Origin: an uncultured bacterium
GTDB lineage: Bacteria; Edwardsbacteria; AC1; EtOH8
Direction of reading: 5' to 3'
NCBI GenBank assembly: GCA_937863685.1
Contig: CALMGM010000004.1
Span: forward strand, 1 to 64,000
DNA: 64,000 nt
Made by a program: the position numbers and the translations under genes
Notes under the pieces: model-generated
Seen by the model: the letters and a program-made list of their open reading frames with translations, nothing else
The model's database searches: none
Told to the model about the DNA's origin: nothing
Shown: piece after piece, positions 49,541 through 58,501 of the stretch
Layout of the letters: each line of letters opens with the position of its first letter
Position numbering within the stretch: the first letter of the stretch is position 1

Positions 49541-50260
49541 TTACTCCTTAACAATGGTTCCCAGCTGTTCGCCCTGGATTATCCTCTTCAAGGTTCCCGA
49601 ATTGTTCAGATCGAAAACCACGATGGGAAGGTGGTTTTCCATGCACAGCGAGACCGCGGTCAGGTCCATCACCGCCAGCTTATCGGCCAACACCTGGCTG
49701 AAACTGAGGGTCTTATATTTCTTGGCGGACTTGTCCTTCTTTGGATCGGAATTGTAGACCCCGTCCACTTTGGTGCCTTTCAGCAGCACCTCGGCCTCAA
49801 TCTCCACCGCCCGGAGGGCGGCCGCAGTATCGGTGGAAAAATACGGATTGCCGGTCCCGGCGGCCATGATCACCACCCGGCCCTTGTCCAGGTGACGGAG
49901 GGCCCGGCGCCGGATGTAGGGCTCGGCGAACTTGGGCATATCCACCGCCGACATCACCCTGGTCTGGCAGCCCTTGTTGTCCAGCACGCTCTGCAGGGCC
50001 AGGGAATTTATCACCGTGCCCAGCATCCCCATGTTGTCTGCCGTGACCCGGCTGATGCCATTATCCTTGACCTGGGTGCCCCGGATGAGGTTTCCCCCTC
50101 CGATGACCACCCCGATGGAGACGCCCAGTTCCCTGGCCGTCAAAACCTCGTCGGCTATCCTTTCCAGCGAGGGGATATCTATCCCCCGGCCTTCGGCTCC
50201 GCCCAACGCTTCGCCGGAAAGCTTCAACAGTATTCTGCGGTATTTTGAAACTGGGCTCAC
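49541..50260 (-). CDS. pyrH: Uridylate kinase
   Basis: A 239-residue UMP kinase of the amino-acid kinase fold: RILLKLSGEALGG, IGVVIGGGNLIRG, and VIMAAGTGNPYFSTDTAAALRA. It makes UDP, linking to the pyrRBC genes at 37938-40727. Start codon is GTG at 50258-50260. It is followed closely by frr and preceded by tsf with a 26-base gap. Confidence 0.95.
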   Translation of the reverse strand: MSPVSKYRRILLKLSGEALGGAEGRGIDIPSLERIADEVLTARELGVSIGVVIGGGNLIRGTQVKDNGISRVTADNMGMLGTVINSLALQSVLDNKGCQTRVMSAVDMPKFAEPYIRRRALRHLDKGRVVIMAAGTGNPYFSTDTAAALRAVEIEAEVLLKGTKVDGVYNSDPKKDKSAKKYKTLSFSQVLADKLAVMDLTAVSLCMENHLPIVVFDLNNSGTLKRIIQGEQLGTIVKE

Positions 50261-50286
50261 AATCGACCCCTAGAAATTTTTAAAGG

Positions 50287-50880
50287 TTATTCACCCAATC
50301 GGTAACGGATGAACCTCTTGACCGTGATGTTCTCACCCAACTTGGCAATGGTCTCCTTGACAATGGTCTCGACATTCTTCTGTGGCTCCTTGATATATGG
50401 CTGCTCAAGCAGGCAGATCTCGGAATAGAACTTGTCCAGCTTGCCGCCCACTATCTTCTCCACCACGTTCTCCGGCTTGCCGGCGCCCCGCACCTGCTCC
50501 CGGTAGATCTCTTTTTCCTTCTCCACCATTTCAGCGGCCACCTGGTCCCGGGAGACCACCGTGGGATTTGAGGCCGCCACCTGCATGGCCAGCTCCCTTA
50601 CCAGGGACTTGAACTGCTCGGTGCGGGCCACAAAATCCGTTTCACAGTTGACCTCGATCAGCACCCCCAGCTTGCCGCCCATATGGATGTATGATTCGAC
50701 CAGGCCGTCCCCGGTGGATCGGCCGGTCTTCTTGTCGGCCGAGGCCACCCCCTTTTTGCGCAGGTACTCCACGGCCTCATCTACGTTGCCGTTGCAGGCC
50801 TTCAGGGCCTCCTTGCAGGCCATCATTCCGGCCCCGGTCTTGTCTCTTAAATTCTTGACATCCTCTGCAGTAAATGACAT
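50287..50880 (-). CDS. tsf: Elongation factor Ts (short form)
   Basis: A 197-residue EF-Ts, the short type also found in cyanobacteria and Thermus, lacking part of the second core subdomain of E. coli EF-Ts (283 residues). N-terminal UBA-like domain: VKNLRDKTGAGMMACKEALK; the core motif is VNCETDFVART. It reloads EF-Tu with GTP. Confidence 0.94.
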   Translation of the reverse strand: MSFTAEDVKNLRDKTGAGMMACKEALKACNGNVDEAVEYLRKKGVASADKKTGRSTGDGLVESYIHMGGKLGVLIEVNCETDFVARTEQFKSLVRELAMQVAASNPTVVSRDQVAAEMVEKEKEIYREQVRGAGKPENVVEKIVGGKLDKFYSEICLLEQPYIKEPQKNVETIVKETIAKLGENITVKRFIRYRLGE

Positions 50881-50894
50881 CTATATGATCCTTT

Positions 50895-51815
50895 CTATTC
50901 TTTCTTGTCGGCCGGCTTTTCGGCCGGCTGCTTGGTCCTGGGCCCGTGTGCCCCCCCCCGCATTCCGCCGCCGGTGGTCCGCCTGGGGCCGCCGGTCCTG
51001 GGGCCGCCCCGGCCCCCCTCTTTGTTTTCCGGGCGCCGGGCGCCGCGGTCCGACAGGTGCCTGCGGGGCTTGGCCTCCTCGCCGGCGCCCCCGGACGCCT
51101 GGATCTCCTTGGACTGGGTCTCCATGTCGCGCTGATACTTGGCCCGGCCCTCTATGATGGACTCTGATAATAAATTAACGATCAGTTTTATGGAACGGAG
51201 GGCATCATCGTTGGCCGGCACCGGGTAGGTTACCGGGTCGGGATCGACGTTGGTGTCCACCAAGGCAATCACCGGAATGTCCAGCCGGTTGGCCTCGGCT
51301 ATGGCCAGCCGTTCCTTCTTGCAATCAACCACTATCACCGCCCCCGGCATCCGGCGCAATTCCTTGACCCCGGACAGCACCTTTTCCATCTTGGCCCGCT
51401 CCCGCTCCATGCCCAGAGCTTCCTTCTTGGTATACCCCTGATAGTTACCGGCGGCCATCTTGTCCAGGTCCTTGAGCCGCTTGATGCTCTTCTGGATGGT
51501 GGAGAAGTTGGTCAGCATCCCTCCCAGCCAGCGGTCCGCCACATAGTGCATGCCGCAGCGCTGTGCCTCTTCCTTGATGACGTCCACCGCCTGTTTCTTG
51601 GTGCCCACGAACAGGAATTCCTCTCCGTTCTCCGACATCCGGCCCACTGTTTCGATGGCGCTGTTCAGGCATTTGACAGTCTTCTGCAGGTCGATGATAT
51701 GGATACCGTTGCGCTCGTCAAAGATGAACTTCTTCATCTTGGGGTTCCAGCGCGGGGCCTGGTGGCCGAAATGTACTCCGGCCTCCAGCAGGTCTTTGAT
51801 GGTGAAACTAGCCAA
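50895..51815 (-). CDS. rpsB: 30S ribosomal protein S2 with long Arg/Gly-rich tail
   Basis: A 306-residue S2. The core (1-235) is standard: LLEAGVHFGHQAPRWNPKM, FVGTKKQAVDVIKEEAQRCG, RWLGGMLTNFSTIQKSI and IPVIALVDTNVDPDPVTYPV. The last 70 residues are an extra low-complexity tail rich in Gly, Arg, Pro and Lys (for example RRPENKEGGRGGPRTGGPRR), much like an RNA-binding RGG region. The start codon is TTG at 51813-51815 with GGAAGGAAG upstream; there is no in-frame ATG or GTG at the right place. Confidence 0.93.
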   Translation of the reverse strand: MASFTIKDLLEAGVHFGHQAPRWNPKMKKFIFDERNGIHIIDLQKTVKCLNSAIETVGRMSENGEEFLFVGTKKQAVDVIKEEAQRCGMHYVADRWLGGMLTNFSTIQKSIKRLKDLDKMAAGNYQGYTKKEALGMERERAKMEKVLSGVKELRRMPGAVIVVDCKKERLAIAEANRLDIPVIALVDTNVDPDPVTYPVPANDDALRSIKLIVNLLSESIIEGRAKYQRDMETQSKEIQASGGAGEEAKPRRHLSDRGARRPENKEGGRGGPRTGGPRRTTGGGMRGGAHGPRTKQPAEKPADKKE

Positions 51816-51968
51816 TTTGGTCTTCCTTCCGATAAAATGTTGGTTGTTCCTCTGCCCGACTGCCGCCAGAATCCGATATTAATAACCGGACACCGCTGGT
51901 GGGATTATATGCCGGACATGTGTTTTGGTATGATTTGTGGATCCGGATCCCGCAAACGCAGATGGGAA

Positions 51969-52361
51969 TTAACGCTTGGAGAACTGGAATCTCTTCCGGG
52001 CCTTCTTCTGGCCGTATTTTTTTCTCTCTTTCTCACGGGGATCCCTGGTCAGAAGACCGGCCGATTTAAGCGGCGGGCGCAGTTCCTGTTCCACCAGATT
52101 TAGGGCCCGGGATATTCCCAGCCTCAGGGCTCCGGCCTGGCCGGCCACCCCTCCGCCTTCCACCTTGGCCCAAATATCAAACTTGCCAAGCTGGGAAGTA
52201 AGTTCCAGCGGCTGCTTCACCATCATCACCAGGGTGGGACGGCAGAAGTATTCCTCGCAGGTCCTGTTGTTGACCGTCATCTTCCCCTGCCCCGGGGTCA
52301 TTTTAACCTGGGCCACCGACGATTTGCGGCGCCCGGTCGCGCGAATAACGTTCTGGGTCAT
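51969..52361 (-). CDS. rpsI: 30S ribosomal protein S9
   Basis: A 130-residue S9 with [20 protein letters not shown] at the start and the basic tail [16 protein letters not shown], whose last Arg reaches the P-site tRNA. It follows rplM by 58 bases. Confidence 0.96.
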   Translation of the reverse strand: MTQNVIRATGRRKSSVAQVKMTPGQGKMTVNNRTCEEYFCRPTLVMMVKQPLELTSQLGKFDIWAKVEGGGVAGQAGALRLGISRALNLVEQELRPPLKSAGLLTRDPREKERKKYGQKKARKRFQFSKR

Positions 52362-52419
52362 CTAACCTCCTAATAAAATCCATCTGGGCCGGAAGACCGG
52401 CCGTGATATTGGAAAATTT

Positions 52420-52851
52420 CTACTTGACCAGGGCCTGGGGAGCCTGGGCCGCATGGGGATGCTTGTCGTCGGCGTACACATGTAGTTTGCTGAAATTGCT
52501 GCGGGCCAGCTTGGTCTTGGGCAGCATGCCCTTAACAGCCATTTCTATCACCCTCTCGGGCTTCTTGCCCTGCAACACCCTGCCGTAATTGATGGTCCTT
52601 AAGCCGCCCTGATATCCGCTGTGGCGGTAAGCCACTTTATTCTCCATTTTGGCCCCGGTCAGACGCACCTGGGCGGCATTGATCACCACTACGTGGTCCC
52701 CGCAGTCGGTGTTGGGGGTGAATTGTGGCTTGCCCTTGCCCCTCAGCAACATGGCTATCTGAGTGGCCAGCCTTCCCAGAGACCGGCCCTTGGCATCCAC
52801 CAGGAACCAACGATGATCCACCTGCCCCTTTTTGGCAACATAAGTCTTCAT
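52420..52851 (-). CDS. rplM: 50S ribosomal protein L13
   Basis: A 143-residue L13: HRWFLVDAKGRSLGRLATQI, DHVVVINAAQVRLTGAKM and YRHSGYQGGLRTINYGRVL are the usual blocks. It leads the rplM-rpsI operon, with AAGGAG before the ATG, a leader hairpin and a strong promoter upstream. Confidence 0.96.
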   Translation of the reverse strand: MKTYVAKKGQVDHRWFLVDAKGRSLGRLATQIAMLLRGKGKPQFTPNTDCGDHVVVINAAQVRLTGAKMENKVAYRHSGYQGGLRTINYGRVLQGKKPERVIEMAVKGMLPKTKLARSNFSKLHVYADDKHPHAAQAPQALVK

Positions 52852-52879
52852 TAAACCTGCTCCTTATAAACAACTAATA

Positions 52880-52905
52880 AGCCCTCAAAAACATCCTTGA
52901 GGGCT
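52880..52905 (-). promoter_or_regulatory. Leader hairpin of the rplM-rpsI mRNA
   Basis: AGCCCTCAA (52880-52888) pairs with TTGAGGGCT (52897-52905). On the minus strand it lies between the predicted start of transcription (about 52920) and the ribosome site. It may be an L13 autoregulatory leader, as ribosomal protein leaders of this type exist in other bacteria. Confidence 0.5.
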
Positions 52906-52926
52906 GTTTTTCCAGAATAGACGAGA

Positions 52927-52955
52927 AGTATACATAAAAATCACTCTTTTGTCAA
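52927..52955 (-). promoter_or_regulatory. Promoter of rplM-rpsI
   Basis: On the minus strand TTGACA (52950-52955), a 17-base spacer and TATACT (52927-52932): 11 of 12 consensus bases. Confidence 0.8.
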
Positions 52956-53170
52956 GAGGAAAAACGACTTACAACTCCATTTGACAAAGGTTCAACAACC
53001 AATATCTGTTGCCGAAGCCTGGCCTCATCATCCGCCCAAAAATGATTCCCATGCAAAAAATGTTGGTTTTATGGATATCCGATCCCCGGGGGTCTTACAA
53101 TTTGGAAGATTCTGATATATAATTCAACTGTAACATTCCAAACCGTGAATTTTTCTGGAAAGACAGGATC

Positions 53171-53632
53171 ATGGACGTCTCAGCCAAAGCCCTGGAAAAT
53201 TTTGATTCTGGCTTAAACTGCGCCGAATCGGTGCTGCTGGCTGTCGGAAAAGAGTTGGATTACGGCCAAGCCGGAGGATTGCCCAGGATCGCCACCGGGT
53301 TCGGAGGCGGCATCGCCCGCAACGGAAACCTGTGCGGGGCGCTGAGCGGAGGGATAATGGCCATCGGTCTGGCCCTGGGCCGGGACGACAGCCGGGGCAG
53401 CAGGGATCCCTGTTATCCGGCGGTGGACCGGCTTTTCAACGGTTTCCTGGAAAAATTTGGCAGTTCCCAGTGCCGGGACCTGATCGGAGTTGATCTAAAA
53501 ACACCGGAGGGCCAAAAGGCCCATGCCAACCGGGACCTTAAAGAGACCTGCCGCTCCTGCGTCAAGTGGTCAGCCCGAGTTTCGATGGATCTGATAACCG
53601 AATTCTCCCAAGGGACTTCAGCCAATGCCTGA
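53171..53632 (+). CDS. C_GCAxxG_C_C family protein
   Basis: A 153-residue protein of the redox-type C_GCAxxG_C_C family, named for its cysteines: here Cys17 (NCAES), Cys55 (LCGALSGGIMAIGL), Cys81 (DPCY), Cys101 (QCRD), and Cys127 and Cys130 (TCRSC). The role of the family is not established; members are common in anaerobes and may bind a metal or flavin. It starts 11 bases after GGA and overlaps the next gene by 8 bases. Confidence 0.88.
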   Translation: MDVSAKALENFDSGLNCAESVLLAVGKELDYGQAGGLPRIATGFGGGIARNGNLCGALSGGIMAIGLALGRDDSRGSRDPCYPAVDRLFNGFLEKFGSSQCRDLIGVDLKTPEGQKAHANRDLKETCRSCVKWSARVSMDLITEFSQGTSANA

Positions 53633-54113
53633 TTCTTTTCAGAACGGACGTAAAAATGATCTTGATTTAATACTAAAACCCCCATTCCGGGAAATCATAC
53701 TGGGTTATCCCGAGTTTGAGGTCAGACCAGCAGTCCCTAGCGTCATTGAAAATGATTTCCTTCTGGTCATTAGTGCTGCATATGGCCCGCCGCCCATGAC
53801 CCACGAACTTTTTGAACTGGATATAGCCGAAGGCTGGTATACCCGTGAGGACTGCTTAGTAATGTATGCCGGAGAAACTCCAGTCGCCGCTGGCCAGATC
53901 CGAACGGAAATGAATAATGATATACTGGTCGGTTTCCTGGATACTCTGGGAGTGCCAAAAGACCTACAATGTAAGGGTTACGGTGCAGAATTAACCAAAC
54001 GGCGCATACAGATTCTGCTAAAACTAGGCGTCTCGGAAATCCGGACAGAAGTCGAACAAAACAATCATACGATGATAAAACTATTGTTGAAATTAGGTTT
54101 TTCTCGAATATGA
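53625..54113 (+). CDS. GNAT-family acetyltransferase
   Basis: A 162-residue protein with a C-terminal GNAT core (about 75-162): GETPVAAGQIRTEM, then FLDTLGVPKDLQCKGYGAEL (acetyl-CoA loop QCKGYG), IRTEVEQNNHTMIKLLLKLGF. The acceptor is unknown. It is translationally coupled to the C_GCAxxG_C_C gene (8-base overlap) and followed by a perfect 16-bp terminator hairpin. Confidence 0.83.
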   Translation: MPDSFQNGRKNDLDLILKPPFREIILGYPEFEVRPAVPSVIENDFLLVISAAYGPPPMTHELFELDIAEGWYTREDCLVMYAGETPVAAGQIRTEMNNDILVGFLDTLGVPKDLQCKGYGAELTKRRIQILLKLGVSEIRTEVEQNNHTMIKLLLKLGFSRI

Positions 54114-54124
54114 TCTAGCATCAA

Positions 54125-54160
54125 CAAAAGAAGCCCCGTCTTGCGACGGGGCTTCTTTTG
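54125..54160. terminator. Bidirectional terminator, 16-bp stem
   Basis: Arms 54125-54140 and 54145-54160 are perfectly complementary around a TTGC loop, with CTTTTG ends on both strands. It ends the plus-strand GNAT gene and the minus-strand tRNA-Asp. Confidence 0.9.
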
Positions 54161-54163
54161 TTC

Positions 54164-54242
<79 letters not shown>

Positions 54243-54315
54243 ACCAGAAACGATTGATTATACAAAATTTTATTCCCTCTGTCAATCTCTAACTAGCCGC
54301 AGATCGGGAAGATCC

Positions 54316-55260
54316 TTATTTCTTGCGTTTGGTGGGCGATTTTAATTCCCAGTCCACCACCAGTGCGGAGACCACGAATATCGAGGAGTAGGTGCCTATC
54401 ACCAGTCCGAACAGCAGCGGTTTGGTGAAGTCCGAAAGCACCCGGCCGGCAAACAACTGCAGAGCCAACAGCACCAGGAACACCGTGACCACGGTGATCA
54501 CCGTTCGGGATAGGGTTTCGTTGATGCTGCGATTGATCAGCTCGGGATAGGTCTCCTTCTGCGATTTCCGCAGGTTCTCCCGGATCCGGTCGGCCACCAC
54601 TATGGAATCGTTGATGGAATAACCGATGATGGTCAGCAGTACCGCCACCGACTGAAGGTTGAACTCCATCCCGGTCACCGAAATGAAGCCCACGGTGCAC
54701 AACACGTCGTGGAAGATGGCTATCACCGCGGCCACCCCGAAACGGAAGTCGAACCTGAAAGCCACGTAAATAAGGATCAGAATGCAGCCGATCAGCACCG
54801 CCCAGACGGCGTTCCGCTGAAGCTCCTTCCCTATCTTGGGTCCCACCGTCTCGTTGCTGTCGACCGTCACCTGATTGTCGGCAAATCGGCGGCTCAATAC
54901 CTCCTTCACCTTGTCGGCTGTAGAAACTAGTTTGGCTTCATTCCCTGAGGTCTTTTCTTCAATAAACCCGGTGCGGATCATAAAGGCGTTCTTGATGAGC
55001 TCAGTGTCCCTGACTTTTTGTATCTCCACGCTGGGAATGCCCCCTTCGTTCAGGGCCTTACGCAGCTGGTCGGTGGGGACCGGGGCCGAAAAGTGGATCT
55101 GCATCATGGTCCCTCCGGTAAAATCCACCCCCAGCTTCAACCCTCCGTGCATGACCAAGGTAATGACCGTCACAGCGAAGATGGTGATTGAGAAGGCATA
55201 GGCTTTGTAGCGGTTCTTGATGAACCCGAAATTCGATTGATGATGGAAAAACGAAATCAT
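54316..55260 (-). CDS. secF: Protein translocase subunit SecF
   Basis: A 314-residue six-helix RND-type subunit: VDFTGGTMMQIHF near the start, the periplasmic domain (about 40-135), then the helix block with AALFAFRFDF-type sequence IYVAFRFDFRFGVAAVIAIF and YSINDSIVVADRIRENLR. With SecD it uses the proton or sodium gradient to help release exported proteins. It follows secD by 12 bases. Confidence 0.95.
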   Translation of the reverse strand: MISFFHHQSNFGFIKNRYKAYAFSITIFAVTVITLVMHGGLKLGVDFTGGTMMQIHFSAPVPTDQLRKALNEGGIPSVEIQKVRDTELIKNAFMIRTGFIEEKTSGNEAKLVSTADKVKEVLSRRFADNQVTVDSNETVGPKIGKELQRNAVWAVLIGCILILIYVAFRFDFRFGVAAVIAIFHDVLCTVGFISVTGMEFNLQSVAVLLTIIGYSINDSIVVADRIRENLRKSQKETYPELINRSINETLSRTVITVVTVFLVLLALQLFAGRVLSDFTKPLLFGLVIGTYSSIFVVSALVVDWELKSPTKRKK

Positions 55261-55272
55261 TGTTATATCTCC

Positions 55273-56871
55273 TTAAATCGGCAGCTTCTGCAGATTCCAC
55301 TTGACGGTGATCCAGTCAAAGATCATCCTGGTCACCAGAATGGCGGTATACATGGATATGGCCAGACCTATTATCAGGGTCACTGCAAATCCCTTGATGG
55401 GGCCGGTGCCGAAAAAGTACAGGGCCACCGCCGCCAGCACCGTGGTGACGTTGGCGTCCAGGATGGTGGAGAAGGCCCGCTCGTATCCGGCGTCTATGGA
55501 GGCCCGCACGGTCTTGCCGGCCCGCAGTTCCTCGCGGATGCGCTCGAAGATCAGCACGTTGGCGTCCACCGCCATACCGACCGTCAGGGCGATGCCGGCG
55601 ATGCCCGGCAGGGTCAACGTGGTGCGGAAGGCGGCCATCACCGCCAGCAGCATGATGATATTGAAGGCCAGTGCCAGCACCGCCACCAGACCGCCCAGGG
55701 CGTAATATATCACGATGAACAAGATCACCGCAATGGCGCCGATGATGGAGGCCTTGACGCCGTTGGAGATTGAATCCATCCCTAGGGTCGGGCCCACCGA
55801 GCGTTCCTCGATGATGGATACCGGGGCCGGCAGGGCGCCAGCCCGCAAAATTATCGCCAGATCCCGGGCCTCCTCGGTGGTGGCGTTGCCCATGGTGATC
55901 TGCCCGCTGCCGTTGGGTATCCGGCCTTGGATGACCGGGGCCGATTTGACGGTGCCGTCCAGCACGATGGCCAGGCGCCGTTTGATATTGGCTGCGGTGA
56001 TCCGGGAAAAGGCATTGGCATACTTGCGCACCAGGGTGAAGTCGACCCGCAAAGCGGACGGATCATCATTGCTTCCCACTCCCATCCTGGCCTCGGCCAG
56101 GGCGGCACCGGTGATCTCGGGCTGTTTCTTCAGCATGTATAACGGATACCGGCGATATCCCTCGCGATCCTCCTTGATGCCCCAGGCGAATTCGTAATCG
56201 ACCGGGATGGCGGCCTGCACCAAGGGGTCCTTCAGTGCCTTGACCACCAGTTCGCGGTCCTGTTCCATGGCTGACATCTCGCTGTTGCTGACGAACTGCA
56301 GCAACGAGCTGAACGGCTTGTCGCCGAACATGGTGCTGTCGGACATCAGGGCCTGGCCTTTTTCTCCCAGCAGGGCCTTGTCAATCTTATCCAGAACATC
56401 CTGGAGGACCTTGTCCTCCTGCACCAGCTTGAACTCCAGCATGGCAGTGGTACCTATCAGGGCCCTGGCCCTCTCCTGATCCACTCCGGGCAATTGTACC
56501 ACTATTCGGTCGTTGCCCTGCTTCTGGATGGATGGCTCGGCCACACCAAACTGGTCCACCCGGTTCCGGATGATCTCCAGGGCCCGATCGGTGGCGTCGG
56601 ACAGCTCCTTATCGGTGATCTCGTTGGGTTGTTTGCCAGTGGCCTTGGCCATGCCCTGGCGATCTATCTCCAGGACTATGTGCATGCCGCCCTTGAGATC
56701 CAGCCCCAGGTGAATGGCCTTGGAATAGAGTTTGTTAAGTTCGTCGCGGGACATCTCGGCCTTCTGCTGTTCGGTAAGGCCCTGCAATTTAAATGTGGGC
56801 ACCAGCTGCCATATGGCAGCCACCAGCAGGATCATGGTCAAGATGAACTTCCACAGATTAGCTCTTCTCAT
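55273..56871 (-). CDS. secD: Protein translocase subunit SecD
   Basis: A 532-residue SecD. Helix 1 (LWKFILTMILLVAAIWQLVP), DLKGGMHIVLEID, the P1 periplasmic domains (about 80-340) and five C-terminal helices ending with AMAVDANVLIFERIREELR-like sequence TVGMAVDANVLIFERIREEL. A near-consensus promoter lies upstream (56934-56963). Confidence 0.95.
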   Translation of the reverse strand: MRRANLWKFILTMILLVAAIWQLVPTFKLQGLTEQQKAEMSRDELNKLYSKAIHLGLDLKGGMHIVLEIDRQGMAKATGKQPNEITDKELSDATDRALEIIRNRVDQFGVAEPSIQKQGNDRIVVQLPGVDQERARALIGTTAMLEFKLVQEDKVLQDVLDKIDKALLGEKGQALMSDSTMFGDKPFSSLLQFVSNSEMSAMEQDRELVVKALKDPLVQAAIPVDYEFAWGIKEDREGYRRYPLYMLKKQPEITGAALAEARMGVGSNDDPSALRVDFTLVRKYANAFSRITAANIKRRLAIVLDGTVKSAPVIQGRIPNGSGQITMGNATTEEARDLAIILRAGALPAPVSIIEERSVGPTLGMDSISNGVKASIIGAIAVILFIVIYYALGGLVAVLALAFNIIMLLAVMAAFRTTLTLPGIAGIALTVGMAVDANVLIFERIREELRAGKTVRASIDAGYERAFSTILDANVTTVLAAVALYFFGTGPIKGFAVTLIIGLAISMYTAILVTRMIFDWITVKWNLQKLPI

Positions 56872-56933
56872 CTTGTGTATGCTCCTAAGATAAAATAATG
56901 ATTTTCAAAGGTTTCAATATTATGGAACTTGTA

Positions 56934-56963
56934 ATTTTATCCTAAACCCTATCGTTTTGTCAA
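56934..56963 (-). promoter_or_regulatory. Promoter of secD-secF
   Basis: On the minus strand TTGACA (56958-56963), an 18-base spacer and TAAAAT (56934-56939). Confidence 0.65.
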
Positions 56964-57049
56964 GTATAATCGGCTAGTTTAACAGCTTGACCGCCAAAAA
57001 GCCGCACTATCCCTGGCCGGGGAATATGCCTGGACAGTGAAGAGTTCCC

Positions 57050-58495
57050 TTAATTTGAACGCTGATCATAGGGGCACCTGGCTCCCACCCACCGCATGGC
57101 CTCGTTCAGCAAGGAATCCCTGGCGTTCTGCTCTGGGTGATCCAGCACATGCTCCAATAGATGCCTTAAGATCATTCCTACCTCCGGACCGGGCTTAAGA
57201 TGGAACTCGGCCATTATATCCTCTCCGTCCACCTCCAGATCGTTGATAGTGAACGGTGAGTTTTTGTTTATCACCTCTGTAATGGCCTGCTCGAATAGGT
57301 CCAGGTCCCGGTCGGCTTCTTCGGTGCCGCGCCCCTGAGCTTTGATATCAGCCCTCCGCAACTCTATCAGGTCATATACCCCCTTTGTCCCGACCTTGGA
57401 GATCAGCCTTCGCAGGCCTTTTTCTGTCTCAGGGAAAGCGAACATGTGGCGGCGCACCATCATGGATACCCGGGCTATGACATCGCCTGAATATTTCAGC
57501 CGTTCCAGCACCTCTTTAACGATCTTCTCCCCCAATTTATCGTGTCCGTAAAAATGCGCCCCGCCCTCGAAGGCCTCCCGGCACTGAGGTTTGGCAATAT
57601 CATGGAACAGGGCCGATAGCCGCATCTCCAAGATATTTGGCACATAGTCAACAGATCTTATGGAATGCTCAAAAACCTTGTGGCGATGATAGCCCCCCGG
57701 CTGGGTGACATCCACCCCGGCCTCCAGCTCCGGCAGCAGCTCCTTTAAAAGACCGCTGCGTTGCATCAACCACAACCCAATGGACGGCTGGTCAGCCTTC
57801 AGCAGCATCTTGTTCAACTCCTGCTGGATCCTTTCCGGAGAGACGGACCTGATGAGCCGGGCACTCTTTTTGATGGCCTTAAAGGTCCCCTGCTCGATGG
57901 AGAACTGAAATCGGGCGGCAAACTGGCAGGCTCGCAACATCCTTAAAGGGTCCTCCTGGAAGGCCCGGGGATTTACCATCCTGATCAGACGGTCCTTGAT
58001 GTCCTGAACCCCGTTATAAGGATCTATTATCTCGGGATTTTGAATTTTGAATTTTGAATTTTGAATTCGCAATGCTATCGCATTGGCGGTGAAATCCCTC
58101 CGCCCCAGATCCTGCTCCACCGGCAGATCGGGATCGAACTCTATCTCGAAATCGCGGTGCCCCAATCCGATGCTGGTCTCGCGGCGAGGCAAGGCGATAT
58201 CCACGGTCTTCGATTTGAAATTTGCAATATGCAATTTAAATTTTATCACTCCGAACGATCTTCCCACCTGCTGCACTTGTCCAAACTGTTTAAGATCGGA
58301 GATCAGCGCATCAATGGGCATCCCGGTGACCAAGTAATCCACCTCCTCCGAGGGAAATGACCAGAACTTGTGAGGGTCGATCCGGCCGGTGCCCAGTGAT
58401 AAGGCATAACGGATCCGGTCGCGCACCGCACCGCCCACCTCGTAGATCTGGCCGATGGAGTTGACGGAGTCAATTATTTTATCAGACAGATGCAT
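57050..58495 (-). CDS. cca: CCA-adding tRNA nucleotidyltransferase / poly(A) polymerase family, with HD domain
   Basis: A 481-residue class II nucleotidyltransferase. Head: YEVGGAVRDR, then EEVDYLVTG (metal carboxylates), RRDFTANAIAL, and DRLIRMVNPRAFQEDPLRMLRACQFAARF. A C-terminal HD domain has LFHDIAKP. It matures or repairs tRNA 3' ends. Two heptamer arrays lie inside: residues about 144-153 (RIQNSKFKIQ), right after the RRDFTANAIAL block, and about 83-95 (KFKLHIANFKSK). Both keep the frame. A promoter ends 6 bases before the ATG, so its mRNA may have no leader. Confidence 0.9.
   Translation of the reverse strand: MHLSDKIIDSVNSIGQIYEVGGAVRDRIRYALSLGTGRIDPHKFWSFPSEEVDYLVTGMPIDALISDLKQFGQVQQVGRSFGVIKFKLHIANFKSKTVDIALPRRETSIGLGHRDFEIEFDPDLPVEQDLGRRDFTANAIALRIQNSKFKIQNPEIIDPYNGVQDIKDRLIRMVNPRAFQEDPLRMLRACQFAARFQFSIEQGTFKAIKKSARLIRSVSPERIQQELNKMLLKADQPSIGLWLMQRSGLLKELLPELEAGVDVTQPGGYHRHKVFEHSIRSVDYVPNILEMRLSALFHDIAKPQCREAFEGGAHFYGHDKLGEKIVKEVLERLKYSGDVIARVSMMVRRHMFAFPETEKGLRRLISKVGTKGVYDLIELRRADIKAQGRGTEEADRDLDLFEQAITEVINKNSPFTINDLEVDGEDIMAEFHLKPGPEVGMILRHLLEHVLDHPEQNARDSLLNEAMRWVGARCPYDQRSN
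58037..58067. repeat. Heptamer array ATTTTGA inside cca
   Basis: Four perfect tandem copies of ATTTTGA plus a partial fifth. In cca they read TCAAAAT and encode RIQNSKFKIQN. Confidence 0.9.
58213..58247. repeat. Second, degenerate heptamer array inside cca
   Basis: Units ATTTGAA, ATTTGCA, ATATGCA, ATTTAAA and TTTTATC, encoding IKFKLHIANFKS. Confidence 0.7.
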
Positions 58496-58501
58496 GAGAA
58501 C

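Larger units (their letters stand above)
52852..53170. other. Gap between divergent rplM and the C_GCAxxG_C_C gene
   Basis: About 320 bases holding the rplM leader, its promoter (52927-52955) and, for the plus-strand gene, a TATAAT at 53118-53123 with only a weak -35 upstream. Nothing else is visible. Confidence 0.6.

Noticed and set aside
52880-52915. A plus-strand terminator
   Set aside because: The hairpin is followed by GTTTTT on the plus strand, but no plus-strand gene ends nearby. A leader role for rplM on the minus strand fits better.
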